Notes: a model not told the origin generated them from the letters alone. A stretch of 43,253 nt of DNA from Pseudomonas izuensis (GCF_009861505.1 NZ_WTFT01000014.1:105951-149203), one strand, 5' to 3'. Positions 1 through 8,789 are shown, counted from the first letter of the stretch. A program made the numbers and translations.

Positions 1-153
1 TTCCAAGTGACCCGCTGTAAAAGCGGAACCCTAGGTGGCCGTGGCCGCAGGAATGGATATGTATGCGGTCAACAACATTCAGGTCGGCTGTCAGGCCGCC
101 TCGCTTTGGCTTTACGCGGTGTTCGCACCCTCGTGAGGCCGAGTGGAGGTTCT
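1..153. other. Left-edge non-coding stretch, part of an interspersed repeat
   Basis: No gene is supported here. The segment around 90-153 shares short words with the right edge of the window (GGCTGT.AGGCCGCCT and AGGC.GAGTGGAGGT), so both edges appear to carry pieces of one intergenic repeat family that pseudomonads have in many copies. A frame stays open across it but reads into the antisense of galA and has no recognisable domain. No promoter or tRNA is visible. Confidence 0.4.
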
Positions 154-255
154 CTGTAGGAGCGAGCCTGCTCGCGATGGACTCAAGAGCACCGCGATTA
201 GCCAGTAAGCACGCGTTATCGTTGACGACCATCGCGAGCAAGCTCGCTCCTACAG
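154..255. repeat. REP doublet (REPIN/BIME-like)
   Basis: Two REP palindromes face each other: CTGTAGGAGCGAGCCTGCTC on the left and its near reverse complement ending CTCGCTCCTACAG on the right, separated by about 45 bp. It starts 12 bp downstream of the galA stop, in reverse orientation to that gene, so it may also protect or end the galT-galA transcript. A second copy with a closely matching spacer lies at 25076-25175. Confidence 0.85.
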
Positions 256-266
256 GCAATTGCAAA

Positions 267-1529
267 TCAACGCGGAGCTTTACCCGCCACCGAGTAGAGC
301 ACCTGCTGGTTCCGGGTTTTCATGAACTCGTCCAGGCTCTGCCCACGCATCGCCGCGTAGACCTGCAAGTTGGGAATCCCCAGTACCGCCGCGAGTTTTT
401 CCAGTACGAAGAAGATTGCCCCGTACTGGATCAACCCGCGCCAGTCACGACGTCGCAGCAGTTCGCACTCCTCTTCACTCAACCCGCCTTGCGCAAACAG
501 CGCTTCCGGGGCATCGAGAAAACGTTGACGCCACTGCGGCTCGATCATGCGATGCAGGAACTTGTTCAGGCGATAGCCCTTGGCACTACGCTCCAGGGTG
601 AACGGATAGGTCCCTTCCAGTTTCTCAATGCCGGCCAACTGATGCTGCATATGCTGCAAGTGCCGCGCGTTCACATCCGCCGGCACTGGCCGATCCTGGT
701 TCTCCAGCAACAGCGTGGCGATGCCGGTCATGGACGGCAGGTAGTAGTCCTGATGCAGGTTTTTCACCGTGGCCGACAAAGCGCCGCGCATGATCAGCCA
801 GGTGATCACCTCCGAGCCTTCCATGCCGCCGAGGGTGGCGTACTCGGCATGGGTCATTTCGGTCAGGCGTACCGGGTCGTTGACCAGCAGATCAACGAAC
901 TGCTCGTCCCACTGCGGGTTATTGAAACCGCAGCGCTCACCATGCACCTGATGGGACACGCCACCGGTGGCGACAATCGCCACCTTGAGGTCTTCGGGAT
1001 AGCTTTCAATGGCCCGGCGCAAGGCCTGGCCCAGCTTGTAGCAGCGCAAGGCGCTGGGGATCGGGAACTGCAACACGCCAACCTGCAGCGGCACGATTTC
1101 CACCGGCCACTCTGGATCGCAAGGCAACAGCGCCGACATGGGCGAGAAGAAGCCGTGGTCCAGCGGCTTGTCGCGAAAAAAGCTCATGTCGAACTCATCG
1201 GCCATCAGGCTTTGGCCAATGTGCCGCGACAGCGCCGCATGTCCACCGACCGCAGGCAGCAAACGCGGGTTACCGCCCTCGTCCGCCACCTCGTAACGCT
1301 CATCGACCCCGAGGGAGAACGCACCATAGTGGTCGAAGAAAAACGACGTCACGTGGTCGTTGAAGATGTAGAACAACACATCCGGTTGCTGCTCCTTCAG
1401 CCAGACTTTAATCGGCTCGAAGCCTTCGAAAATCGGCGCCCAGGCCGCTTCATTCTGTTTGTCGTGATCGACGGCAAAGCCGATGGTGGGAGTGTGGGAT
1501 ACCGCGAGGCCACCGATGATGCGTGCCAT
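267..1529 (-). CDS. galA: Gallate dioxygenase GalA
   Basis: Extradiol ring-cleavage enzyme that opens gallate with O2 to 4-oxalomesaconate, a cytoplasmic Fe(II) protein. The 420-residue product matches the size and sequence pattern I know for Pseudomonas putida GalA: an N-terminal LigB-type catalytic domain (about 1-270) fused to a C-terminal LigA-like domain (about 290-410). Likely iron ligands are H12 (VSHTP), H59 (NDHV) and E240 (GSEVI), with H193 as the general base, spaced as in LigB. The start is the ATG preceded by AGGAA six bases upstream. It lies 24 bp after galT on the same strand, so the two probably form one transcript. In P. putida the operon continues to a porin gene galP; here a REP doublet follows instead. 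Confidence 0.92.
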   Translation of the reverse strand: MARIIGGLAVSHTPTIGFAVDHDKQNEAAWAPIFEGFEPIKVWLKEQQPDVLFYIFNDHVTSFFFDHYGAFSLGVDERYEVADEGGNPRLLPAVGGHAALSRHIGQSLMADEFDMSFFRDKPLDHGFFSPMSALLPCDPEWPVEIVPLQVGVLQFPIPSALRCYKLGQALRRAIESYPEDLKVAIVATGGVSHQVHGERCGFNNPQWDEQFVDLLVNDPVRLTEMTHAEYATLGGMEGSEVITWLIMRGALSATVKNLHQDYYLPSMTGIATLLLENQDRPVPADVNARHLQHMQHQLAGIEKLEGTYPFTLERSAKGYRLNKFLHRMIEPQWRQRFLDAPEALFAQGGLSEEECELLRRRDWRGLIQYGAIFFVLEKLAAVLGIPNLQVYAAMRGQSLDEFMKTRNQQVLYSVAGKAPR

Positions 1530-1553
1530 GATGAGTTCCTGTGTTCTAGAAAA

Positions 1554-2891
1554 TTATTGCGCCGCCAGGGTCTGGCTGACCCGGCGCCGTGCATGACCGT
1601 TAGCCAGGATCGTCAGGGCGGCGATGAAGGCCGGCACGCTCAACAGGGCGAACAGTAACGGCAAGCCCAACCCGAGACTGAGCACCGCACCCCCGATGAG
1701 AGAACCAAAGATGGCCCCGAAACGACCGATGCCCAGCATCCAGCTCACGCCTGTGGCGCGAAAGTCGGTCGGGTAGTAACCGGGAGCAAACGCGTTGAGT
1801 CCGGTCTGTGCACCGCTCATGCAGAAACCCGCGGCCATCACGCCGACCGCCAGCAGGCTCGACTCCAGACTGAACGCCCCCAGCAGCAGAATAGAGATGC
1901 CGCCCAATGCATAGGCAGTGGCAATGACACCGTTCGGGTTACGCCGGTCCATGATCCAGCCGACCACGATCGCCCCGACCGTACCGCCGATCTGAAACAG
2001 GCCGGTGATGGTCGCCGCCCGTTCAATGGACAGGCCGCCCTCACGCAACAGGGTCGGCATCCAGCCCATGGTCAGGTAGATCACCAGCAGGCCCATGAAA
2101 TAGGTCAACCAGAGCGCCAGCGTGCCGGTCCGATAGCGTTCGGTGAACAGCATGCGCACCGGTGCCTTGTGCTGGGCCTGGGGTTCGGCGAGGGTGAAGT
2201 GTGTGGTGGCCGGAAATTGGCCACCGAGCTTGTTCAGCACCTTGGCGATCTGCGCGGCAGGCGCATTGCGAGCCGCCAGGAAGCGTGCGGACTCCGGCAA
2301 CAGTAACCAGAGAAAAGGCAGCAACACCAGCGGCAGGATGCCGCCGACCAGCAACACCGACTGCCAGCCGTGCAGGGGAATCAACCAGGCAGCGAACAAG
2401 CCGCCCAGCCCCGAGCCCATGTTGAAACCGGTGAACATGAGGGTAATGAACAGCGAACGGTTGCGCTCTGGCAGGTATTCGGCCAGCAGCGTGGTGGTGT
2501 TCGGCATCGCGGCGCCCAGGGCCACGCCGGTCAACAGCCGCAAGGCCGCGAGCTCATAGGGATTGCGGGCGAACGCACACGCCAGGCTGAGTACGCTGAA
2601 TCCGCTCACGGCAAACAGCAGCACCTTCTTGCGTCCCAAGCGGTCGGCGTAAGGGCCGGCCGTCAAGGCACCGATGGCGAGCCCGACCATGCCCGCGCTC
2701 ATGACCGGGCCGAAGGCGGCCTTGGAGAGGCCCCAATCCTGAATCAGCGAAGGCGCGATAAAGCCCATGACCGCCACATCGAGCCCATCGAATAAAACAA
2801 TGAAGAAACACAAGCCCATGATGAGCCACTGATACCTGGCAACCGGACGGTTATCGATCCACGCCTTGATGTCGACCGTTTCGTGACTCAT
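1554..2891 (-). CDS. galT: MFS aromatic acid:H+ symporter, probable gallate transporter GalT
   Basis: Inner-membrane transporter of 445 residues with twelve predicted helices. The first helix carries the D-G-x-D motif (FDGLD) of the aromatic acid:H+ symporter family (PcaK, GalT), and the loop after helix 2 has the MFS signature with DRLGRKK. The gene precedes galA by 24 bp, which is the basis for assigning gallate as substrate; transport specificity cannot be read from sequence alone. The ATG has AAGGTG at suitable distance. The intergenic region to the divergent amidohydrolase gene would hold its promoter and any LysR-type GalR site; no galR gene is inside the window. PcaK-like protocatechuate or 4-hydroxybenzoate transport is the alternative. 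Confidence 0.8.
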   Translation of the reverse strand: MSHETVDIKAWIDNRPVARYQWLIMGLCFFIVLFDGLDVAVMGFIAPSLIQDWGLSKAAFGPVMSAGMVGLAIGALTAGPYADRLGRKKVLLFAVSGFSVLSLACAFARNPYELAALRLLTGVALGAAMPNTTTLLAEYLPERNRSLFITLMFTGFNMGSGLGGLFAAWLIPLHGWQSVLLVGGILPLVLLPFLWLLLPESARFLAARNAPAAQIAKVLNKLGGQFPATTHFTLAEPQAQHKAPVRMLFTERYRTGTLALWLTYFMGLLVIYLTMGWMPTLLREGGLSIERAATITGLFQIGGTVGAIVVGWIMDRRNPNGVIATAYALGGISILLLGAFSLESSLLAVGVMAAGFCMSGAQTGLNAFAPGYYPTDFRATGVSWMLGIGRFGAIFGSLIGGAVLSLGLGLPLLFALLSVPAFIAALTILANGHARRRVSQTLAAQ

Positions 2892-3203
2892 GTTTTCACC
2901 TTCTTATTGTTGTCGAGAGGCCGAACGGCTTGGGGATGGGTACGGGCCAGTGGCCACCAGATAGCCGAACGATGAGCGTGACTTTAAAGCCGCAAGTGAC
3001 TGCGCCGCCTCTGGGAAATCCTTAATCGGGTATCTGTTTTGTTTATCGGACAGGTGCCCATAACTAAAATCGATACCTGCTTAAAGACTTCACAAACGAC
3101 GCTGTGCAAGCGCTTGCCTTAAGGTCGGCACTACTGCCTCGAAGGGGGTGGCGGTGATGGACTCCCTGTCGCCGCACCGACTGATAAAAACAAGGGTTTG
3201 AAC
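2892..3203. promoter_or_regulatory. Divergent promoter region galT / amidohydrolase
   Basis: A 312-bp gene-free stretch between two divergent genes, so it must hold both promoters. An AT-richer core lies at about 3020-3090. A 6-bp inverted pair, GGTATC at 3029-3034 and GATACC at 3072-3077, sits in this core. No strong sigma-70 promoter could be assigned by eye. Confidence 0.4.
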
Positions 3204-4223
3204 ATGGCCACGTGTCTCGATGACAGCGGTTTTTCCCGCCGCTCGCTGCTCCAGAAAACCTCCGTGGTGCTCACAGCCGGCACCGCGCTCGGCCTGCCGA
3301 TCCTGAGCCAGGCCACCTCACGCAATAACAAGCAGAGCGCAGATAACGAAAGCACCGATCAATCATCAGGCACGGCCATGGATTCCCAACTGCTCAGTCT
3401 GCTGTCGCAACCGAAGATCGATTGCCACCATCACGTGATCGACCCGGCCCAATTCCCCTACCCCGCCGACGCTACCTACCAACCGGCAGGGCCTGAGATC
3501 GGCCCGGCGGCGTATTACGAACAGGTCATGCAGGCCTATGGCATTCGCCACTCAGTGATCGTGCAGCCAACCTCTGCCTACGGCTATGACAACCGTTGCC
3601 TGCTGGACACCCTGGCTCGCCACAAGGGCCGGCATAAAGGTGTGGTGGTGGTGCCCAACGACGTCTCCAGCGAGACGCTCGCGCAGTACAAGGCCCAGGG
3701 TGTCGTCGGCGTGGCGCTCAATGCTGCGCTGCTGGGCCCCGAGCGTTTTCTGAACATCGACACCCTGATGGGGCGCCTGGCCGAGCTGGACCTGTATGCC
3801 CAGGTCCAGGTGAAGGACGATCAACTGCTGGCGCTGTTGCCCTTGCTTGAGCGCACGCGTCCCCGTGTGCTGATCGACCACTCCGGCCGCCCCGATGTCA
3901 GTGCGGGCTTGCAACAGCCGGCTTTCCAGGCACTGCTGTCCCTGGCGAGCAACGGACGCACCTTCGTCAAACTCTCCGGGCTGTCGCAATACTCCAGGCA
4001 GAGTTTCCCCTATGCCGATGCCCAGCCCTACCAACGGGCACTGCTGCAGGCGTTCACGGCCGAAAACTGCATGTGGGGCACGGACTGGCCGTTCCTGCGC
4101 GCGCGTCAAAGCATGGCGTTGGGCACCGTTCTGACCAACTTCGGCGAGATGTTCCCGAATGCCAGTGACCGCCAGCAGATACTTTGGGAAACCCCAAAAC
4201 GCCTGTTCGGCTTTACCGCCTGA
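3204..4223 (+). CDS. Tat-exported amidohydrolase (COG3618, pyrone-dicarboxylate hydrolase-like)
   Basis: Predicted TIM-barrel metal-dependent hydrolase of the amidohydrolase-2 group that includes LigI (2-pyrone-4,6-dicarboxylate lactonase). The N-terminus has a twin-arginine signal (FSRRSLLQK followed by a hydrophobic stretch and an A-rich end), so the enzyme should act in the periplasm, which is unusual for this family. The catalytic part starts with DCHHHVIDP (metal-binding HxH) and ends with GTDWPF, the conserved late Asp motif, about 275 residues in all. I prefer the ATG at 3204; a TTG two codons earlier is possible. It is divergent from galT, suggesting a role on a lactone or pyrone linked to gallate-type compounds, but the substrate is inferred. 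A good intrinsic terminator follows 61 bp downstream. Confidence 0.75.
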   Translation: MATCLDDSGFSRRSLLQKTSVVLTAGTALGLPILSQATSRNNKQSADNESTDQSSGTAMDSQLLSLLSQPKIDCHHHVIDPAQFPYPADATYQPAGPEIGPAAYYEQVMQAYGIRHSVIVQPTSAYGYDNRCLLDTLARHKGRHKGVVVVPNDVSSETLAQYKAQGVVGVALNAALLGPERFLNIDTLMGRLAELDLYAQVQVKDDQLLALLPLLERTRPRVLIDHSGRPDVSAGLQQPAFQALLSLASNGRTFVKLSGLSQYSRQSFPYADAQPYQRALLQAFTAENCMWGTDWPFLRARQSMALGTVLTNFGEMFPNASDRQQILWETPKRLFGFTA

Positions 4224-4283
4224 CTCAAACAGTCACGGCTGACTCGAATGGGTAAGGTTCAGCCAAATGCAGTCATTCGCAGG

Positions 4284-4313
4284 CGCCCGGGAAACCTCGG
4301 GCGATTCATTTTT
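4284..4313 (+). terminator. Intrinsic terminator after the amidohydrolase
   Basis: Stem CGCCCG (4284-4289) pairs with CGGGCG (4298-4303) around a loop GGAAACCT, followed by ATTCATTTTT. It lies 61 bp after the stop of the exported amidohydrolase. The 160 bases from here to the diguanylate cyclase must hold that gene's promoter. Confidence 0.8.
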
Positions 4314-4472
4314 ATCTGCTGGCGCAGCAGAAATTGACAGGGAGTCTAATATTGAAATGCCATAGATCGGTCCATCCCCTATTGGCGTAACGATTTCGAG
4401 GGACCGTTGGCGTGCAGGCGGCGCCAACACCGGACCGGTGCTGGCTCAACGGATTTGAAATGGGAGGGAACC

Positions 4473-5900
4473 ATGAGCAATCTCATCGCCACCGACGAAT
4501 CACCTGAAGCCGTTCGCCTCGTGGTCAAGGTTTACGCCTATTTGCTGCTCGCAGGATTTGCGTTGGTTCCGGCCTATCTGATTGGCTACTTGTACCTCTT
4601 TCAGGACCCTACGCTGCTATTCGAAAATCACCTGTTCCATATCATTGCGATCACCGCAGCGACCCTGGAAGGCTTGTTTGTGACGTACGTAACCTGGCGC
4701 TGCTACCAGTCATCGGGAGACCCGCTGCTGCGCTGGATGACCCTGGGGTTTCTCGGTTTTGTAATCATCTACGCGTTGCATGGTGCGTTCACCGGGCAAG
4801 CACACAGCAATATCTGGCTCTTCCTGCTGTATGGACCGGCCTCTCGACTGGTCATGTCGATTCTGCTGCTAGTCGGAATGCTGTCGTACCACCGCCCCCC
4901 TGATACCGAGGAGCAACGAACGAAGGCCCGCCCGTGGTTGACCTGGATAGGACTGTTCCTGCTGGTTAATGTGGCCGTGGCGTACGTCGCGAATTCGTCG
5001 ATCGCCGGCAATCCCTTGGTGCGCCTCTCGATGGAAGGTGGTGCCCTGGTTCTATCCGCGTTGACCGTGGCAATACTCTTGCTGCGCCGTATCCGTTCGC
5101 CGCTGATGATGATTTTTGTCGTCTCGGTCTCTGCATTCGCACTGTCATCCCTTGCCTTCATCCTTGCACGTCCGTGGAACCATATGTGGTGGCTCGCGCA
5201 TGCGATCTTCGCCGGTGGATTCTTCATGTTGAGCTATGGGGTGGTGCAAGCATTCCTTACCACCCGGTCGTTCTCAAAGATTTACAGCCAGGAAGAGTTG
5301 ATGGTGCGCCTTGCCGAAGCGATGGCCTATACCGAGAGCGCCCTGCAGGAGCTGCAGCGCACCAATCAGGAACTCGGGCACCTGGCGGCGACCGATCCAC
5401 TGACAGGCGCCGATAATCGGCGTCGATTCATGGAGCGGGTCGAAGTCGAAATCGGCCGGACCAAACGCGGCATTGCGCCGTTCTCCGTGCTGGCACTTGA
5501 TCTGGACAATTTCAAGTCCATCAACGATCGCTTCGGGCATCAGGTCGGCGATGACATCCTCAAGAGTTTCGTGGAGAAATGCCTCGATTCGATCCGGCCG
5601 TATGACGGTGTCGCCCGGGTGGGCGGGGAAGAATTCATGATACTGCTGCCGCAGACTTCACTTGAAGGCGCGCACGTCATCGCCGAGCGCCTGCGAAGCA
5701 GCGTTGCAAACAGTTCTTTTCATGGCTTGCAGCGGTCTACCGTGGTCACCGTGAGTATCGGCGTGTCGCAATCTGGCCGCGACGGCGACACCATCGAGGC
5801 CATTCTGCGGGCAGCCGATCAACGCCTGTATCACGCCAAACACGAAGGCCGTAACCGTGTGGTCACGACCTTCAAGACCAGCCTGCAACCGCTGCCCTGA
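4473..5900 (+). CDS. Membrane diguanylate cyclase (8 TM + GGDEF)
   Basis: Makes cyclic di-GMP from two GTP. The 475-residue product starts at the ATG with GGGAGGG as ribosome site. About eight hydrophobic helices fill residues 15-285; I do not recognise the N-terminal sensor domain by name. A short helical linker (SQEELMVRLAEAMAYTESAL...) leads into the GGDEF domain beginning at DPLTGADNRRRF (about 310). The active site is G384-G-E-E-F388, and an allosteric inhibition site RPYD (375-378) lies five residues ahead, as in product-inhibited cyclases such as PleD. There is no EAL domain. It is a single gene between a terminator upstream and a convergent stem-loop downstream, so it is likely regulated on its own. 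Catalytic activity is well supported; the input signal is unknown. Confidence 0.92.
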   Translation: MSNLIATDESPEAVRLVVKVYAYLLLAGFALVPAYLIGYLYLFQDPTLLFENHLFHIIAITAATLEGLFVTYVTWRCYQSSGDPLLRWMTLGFLGFVIIYALHGAFTGQAHSNIWLFLLYGPASRLVMSILLLVGMLSYHRPPDTEEQRTKARPWLTWIGLFLLVNVAVAYVANSSIAGNPLVRLSMEGGALVLSALTVAILLLRRIRSPLMMIFVVSVSAFALSSLAFILARPWNHMWWLAHAIFAGGFFMLSYGVVQAFLTTRSFSKIYSQEELMVRLAEAMAYTESALQELQRTNQELGHLAATDPLTGADNRRRFMERVEVEIGRTKRGIAPFSVLALDLDNFKSINDRFGHQVGDDILKSFVEKCLDSIRPYDGVARVGGEEFMILLPQTSLEGAHVIAERLRSSVANSSFHGLQRSTVVTVSIGVSQSGRDGDTIEAILRAADQRLYHAKHEGRNRVVTTFKTSLQPLP

Positions 5901-5915
5901 CCTTCCTCTGCAAGT

Positions 5916-5938
5916 CGCTGACAGGTTCACTGTCAGCG
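5916..5938. terminator. Stem-loop between convergent genes
   Basis: A perfect 9-bp stem, CGCTGACAG (5916-5924) with CTGTCAGCG (5930-5938), loop GTTCA. It fills the 38-bp gap between the cyclase stop and the CoA-transferase stop. There is no U-run, so it may block or protect transcripts from both sides rather than act as a classic terminator. Confidence 0.55.
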
Positions 5939-7171
5939 TTAACCCATTTGTTCGATGACACCGCGGGCCTTCAGGTCCGACAGGTGTTCATCGTCCAGTC
6001 CCAACCGACGCTTGAGGACTTCATCGGTGTGTTCACCGAGCATCGGTGCCGGGCGCAGGTATTCCACCGGCGTGCCAGACAATTTGATCGGGCTGCCCAC
6101 CGTGACGAAGTCCGCCTTCAACGGATGGGGAATGTTCACCAGCATGTCGCGGGCCCTCACTTGCGGCTCGTCCAGCGCCTGGGCAATGCTGTTGATCGCC
6201 CCCACCGGCACACCCTGCGGATGAATGCGTTGCACCCATTCATCGGCGCTGGCGCCGAGGAAATGCCGCGAGAGAATCTCGATGATTGCCTCCCGATGGG
6301 TCACCCGGTCCGCATTACGCGCAAAGCGCGGGTCCGAAGGAAGGTGCGCCAGGCCAATGGCCTCGCACAACGCGACAAACTGGGAATCGTTGCCGCAGGC
6401 GATGATGAAATCCCGATCACGGGCACGGAACACCTGATACGGCACGATGTTGGCGTGGGCGTTACCGTAGCGGCCGGGAGGCTTGCCGCTGGCCAGGTAG
6501 TTCTGGCTCTGGTTACAGAGCGTGGCGACCTGCACGTCCAGCAATGCCATGTCGATGTGCTGGCCCAGGCCGGTCTTCTCGCGGCTGAGCAACGCCGCCT
6601 GAATGGCGACCGTCGAGTAAAGCCCCGTCATCAGGTCGGAAAACGCCACGCCCACTTTCTGCGGACCTCCACCGGGCAGGTCATCACGCTCGCCCGTGAT
6701 GCTCATCAGCCCGCCGATGCCCTGGATGATGAAGTCGTACCCCGGCTCAGCGGCCCTCGGCCCCGTCTGCCCGAAGCCCGTCACCGAGCAATACACCAGT
6801 CGCGGGTTGAGCCGGGACAAGGTTGCATAATCCAGCCCGTACCTGGCCAGCGAACCGGCCTTGTAGTTTTCGATCAGCACATCGCAATCAGTGGCCAGCG
6901 CCCGCACCAACGCCTGGCCCTCTGGGTCGGCCAGGTTCAGTGCCACCGAGAATTTGCCGCGGTTGGTCGACTGGTAATAAGAGGCTTCCTGGGTCACCTC
7001 ATCGTTCTGGCCCTTCATCCACGGTGGCCCCCAGCCACGGGTATCGTCACCCGCTACCGGCCGTTCAATCTTGATTACTTCGGCCCCCAGGTCGGCCAGC
7101 GTCTGGCCACACCAGGGACCGGCCAGCACACGGCTCAAGTCAAGCACGCGGTATCCAGTCAGAGCACCCAT
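5939..7171 (-). CDS. Class III (CaiB/BaiF) acyl-CoA:carboxylate CoA-transferase
   Basis: Moves CoA between acids, forming an acyl-aspartate intermediate. The 410-residue length is normal for family III. The N-terminus shows the typical DLSRVLAGPWCGQTLADLGAEV start, and the catalytic Asp is D179 in AFSDLMTG. The C-terminal part carries the usual PNLGEHT-like end (APMLGEHTDEVLKRRLGL). It is the last gene of a minus-strand run after the hydratase and the dehydrogenase. In that context it probably activates the acid that the operon degrades, taking CoA from succinyl-CoA or acetyl-CoA. Family members act on glutarate, succinate derivatives, carnitine or oxalate; which one applies here is not decidable. 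SD AAAGGTGA precedes the ATG. Confidence 0.88.
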   Translation of the reverse strand: MGALTGYRVLDLSRVLAGPWCGQTLADLGAEVIKIERPVAGDDTRGWGPPWMKGQNDEVTQEASYYQSTNRGKFSVALNLADPEGQALVRALATDCDVLIENYKAGSLARYGLDYATLSRLNPRLVYCSVTGFGQTGPRAAEPGYDFIIQGIGGLMSITGERDDLPGGGPQKVGVAFSDLMTGLYSTVAIQAALLSREKTGLGQHIDMALLDVQVATLCNQSQNYLASGKPPGRYGNAHANIVPYQVFRARDRDFIIACGNDSQFVALCEAIGLAHLPSDPRFARNADRVTHREAIIEILSRHFLGASADEWVQRIHPQGVPVGAINSIAQALDEPQVRARDMLVNIPHPLKADFVTVGSPIKLSGTPVEYLRPAPMLGEHTDEVLKRRLGLDDEHLSDLKARGVIEQMG

Positions 7172-7197
7172 TTCATATCACCTTTGCTTGCGCGCAC

Positions 7198-7260
7198 TCA
7201 CGCGCGCTCGATAACCATTGCCAGCCCCGGGCCGACACCGATACACGGGCTGACCATCAG
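7198..7260 (-). pseudogene. C-terminal remnant of a thiolase (acetyl-CoA acyltransferase)
   Basis: Twenty codons and a stop, directly abutting and slightly overlapping the dehydrogenase stop, read ..SPCIGVGPGLAMVIERA. This is the end of a thiolase: the C-x-G-x-G-x-G signature with the active-site Cys and the VIER terminus seen in PcaF/PaaJ-type enzymes. The frame is closed by a stop five codons upstream, and nothing else of the roughly 390-residue protein is present. It sits exactly where a beta-oxidation operon often keeps its thiolase gene, so an internal deletion most likely removed the rest. Confidence 0.8.
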
Positions 7261-8786
7261 GTCAGCGTCGGTTCAACGTGGCGCAGCGACAGGCCGAGGG
7301 TCGCGCGTCGGCGCAGCCAGGGGCCCGGTCGATAACGTGGATCTGCAGTCAATTGGGTCATGCGTTCCAGGATGGTCAGCAGGCGTCTGGCGCCGACGCT
7401 GTCGCCCCAGGCCAACGGCCCCTGCGGATAACCAAGACCGCGCCGCACACCCTCATCGAGGTCTTCGACACTGGCGATGCGTTGTTGAACGATGTCGCCG
7501 GCCAGGTTGACGATCATGGCCAGCATGCGTTGGGCGACGAAGCCGACGCTGTCGCTGATGACACTGACACCCACGCCATCGCGAGCCAGCAATGCGTGCG
7601 CGGCGTTGCGCATGTCGACACGGGTGGCCGGGGTCGGCATCAGTGTGCGGTAGCGAGCGATGTCGAGCAGCGGATCGATGCACACCGTGCGCGCAGGATC
7701 GGTGGCGAAGAAGACAGCGGCACTGGTGGCGTCCAGGCCATAGGGCGCCAGCAGGCAGAGTGCTTCACTGGACGGCGTGGCACCCTGCTCCACCTTCGCG
7801 CCCAACTGCTCCAGCAAAGTCGTCAGGTTGGCGTGATCGACCTCGTTCTCGGTCCCGAGCCACACCGGCGGCAGCACCTCCACGACCGGCACCGCCTGCG
7901 GCTGGGGCGCATCCACCTTTTGGCCATTGGCGTACCGGTAAAAGCCACGCCCGGCCTTGCGACCGACGAAGCCGGCCTCCAGCATCTGCCGGGTCAGCGC
8001 CGCCGGGCGATAGCGTGGCTCCTGATAGTACTGGTTATAGATCGACTCGATCACCGGGTGCGAGACGTCCAGCGCCGTCAGGTCGAACAGCTCGAACGGC
8101 CCCATGCGAAAACCCAGCCCCTCGCGCAGGATACGGTCGATTTCCGCGGGCTCGGCGATGCCTTCCTTGAGCATTTGCAGGGCTTCGGTGCTGTAGGCGC
8201 GCCCCGCATGGTTGATGATGAAACCGGGGGTGTCACTGGCCCGGATACCCCGGTGGCCCATGCGCGCCGCCAACGCCTGCAAGCGATCGCCCACCCGTGG
8301 ATCACTGGCGAGGCCATCGATGACTTCCACCACTTTCATCAGCGGCACCGGGTTGAAGAAATGGAACCCCGCGACACGTTCGGGGCGCCGGCATTCCCGG
8401 GCGATGCTGGTCACGGACAAAGACGAGGTATTGGTTGCCAGGATGCAATCATCGGCGACGACCGCTTCGAGCTGTGCGAGCAACGCCTGCTTTGCATCCA
8501 GGCGCTCGATGATGGCTTCGACCACCAGGTCGACGTCCTTGAGCTCCGTCAGCGAGGTCGCGACCTGCACACGGTCGAGGGTGGCCAGTGCATCGCCGCC
8601 CTGGACCTTGCCCTTGCTGACCAGGGTGTCCAGCGTCTGCTTCAGGTTATCGCGAGCGGTGCGGGCAGCGCCTTCGCGATTATCGAACAGCAGGACCTGG
8701 ATACCCGCCTGGGCTGCAATCTGGGCAATGCCGGTGCCCATGACGCCAGCGCCCACCACCGCCATTCGGTTGATTTCACGGCTCAT
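7257..8786 (-). CDS. 3-hydroxyacyl-CoA dehydrogenase (PaaH-like)
   Basis: NAD-dependent oxidation of 3-hydroxyacyl-CoA to 3-oxoacyl-CoA. The 509-residue size fits the PaaH/PaaC type with two C-terminal domains. The Rossmann motif VVGAGVMGTGIA lies at 9-20, and the catalytic region GFHFFNPVPLMKVVEVI with TPGFIINHAGR follows. A second helical domain ends with GLGYPQGPLAWGD. It starts 3 bp after the hydratase stop, so the two are co-transcribed. Its last codons (HVEPTLT) run into the thiolase remnant, so the natural C-terminus may have been altered by the deletion. PaaH acts on phenylacetate intermediates, but no paa ring-opening genes are present, so the acyl group here is unknown. Confidence 0.9.
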   Translation of the reverse strand: MSREINRMAVVGAGVMGTGIAQIAAQAGIQVLLFDNREGAARTARDNLKQTLDTLVSKGKVQGGDALATLDRVQVATSLTELKDVDLVVEAIIERLDAKQALLAQLEAVVADDCILATNTSSLSVTSIARECRRPERVAGFHFFNPVPLMKVVEVIDGLASDPRVGDRLQALAARMGHRGIRASDTPGFIINHAGRAYSTEALQMLKEGIAEPAEIDRILREGLGFRMGPFELFDLTALDVSHPVIESIYNQYYQEPRYRPAALTRQMLEAGFVGRKAGRGFYRYANGQKVDAPQPQAVPVVEVLPPVWLGTENEVDHANLTTLLEQLGAKVEQGATPSSEALCLLAPYGLDATSAAVFFATDPARTVCIDPLLDIARYRTLMPTPATRVDMRNAAHALLARDGVGVSVISDSVGFVAQRMLAMIVNLAGDIVQQRIASVEDLDEGVRRGLGYPQGPLAWGDSVGARRLLTILERMTQLTADPRYRPGPWLRRRATLGLSLRHVEPTLT

Positions 8787-8789
8787 GTA

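Noticed and set aside
154..255. Possible CRISPR repeat
   Set aside because: The repeats are inverted pairs of REP type scattered singly, not regular direct repeats with unique spacers.
63..1658. Long plus-strand frame opposite galA
   Set aside because: It is the antisense of a clear gallate dioxygenase gene, has no domain and no ribosome site, and is due to GC-rich codon bias.
4335..4365. Sigma-70 promoter of the diguanylate cyclase (TTGACA)
   Set aside because: TTGACA is present, but no -10 box lies at 16-18 bp; the nearest AT-rich words are at 7 or 21 bp.
5948..7510. Plus-strand frame of about 520 codons
   Set aside because: It is antisense to the CoA-transferase, whose D179 and N-terminal motifs are intact.
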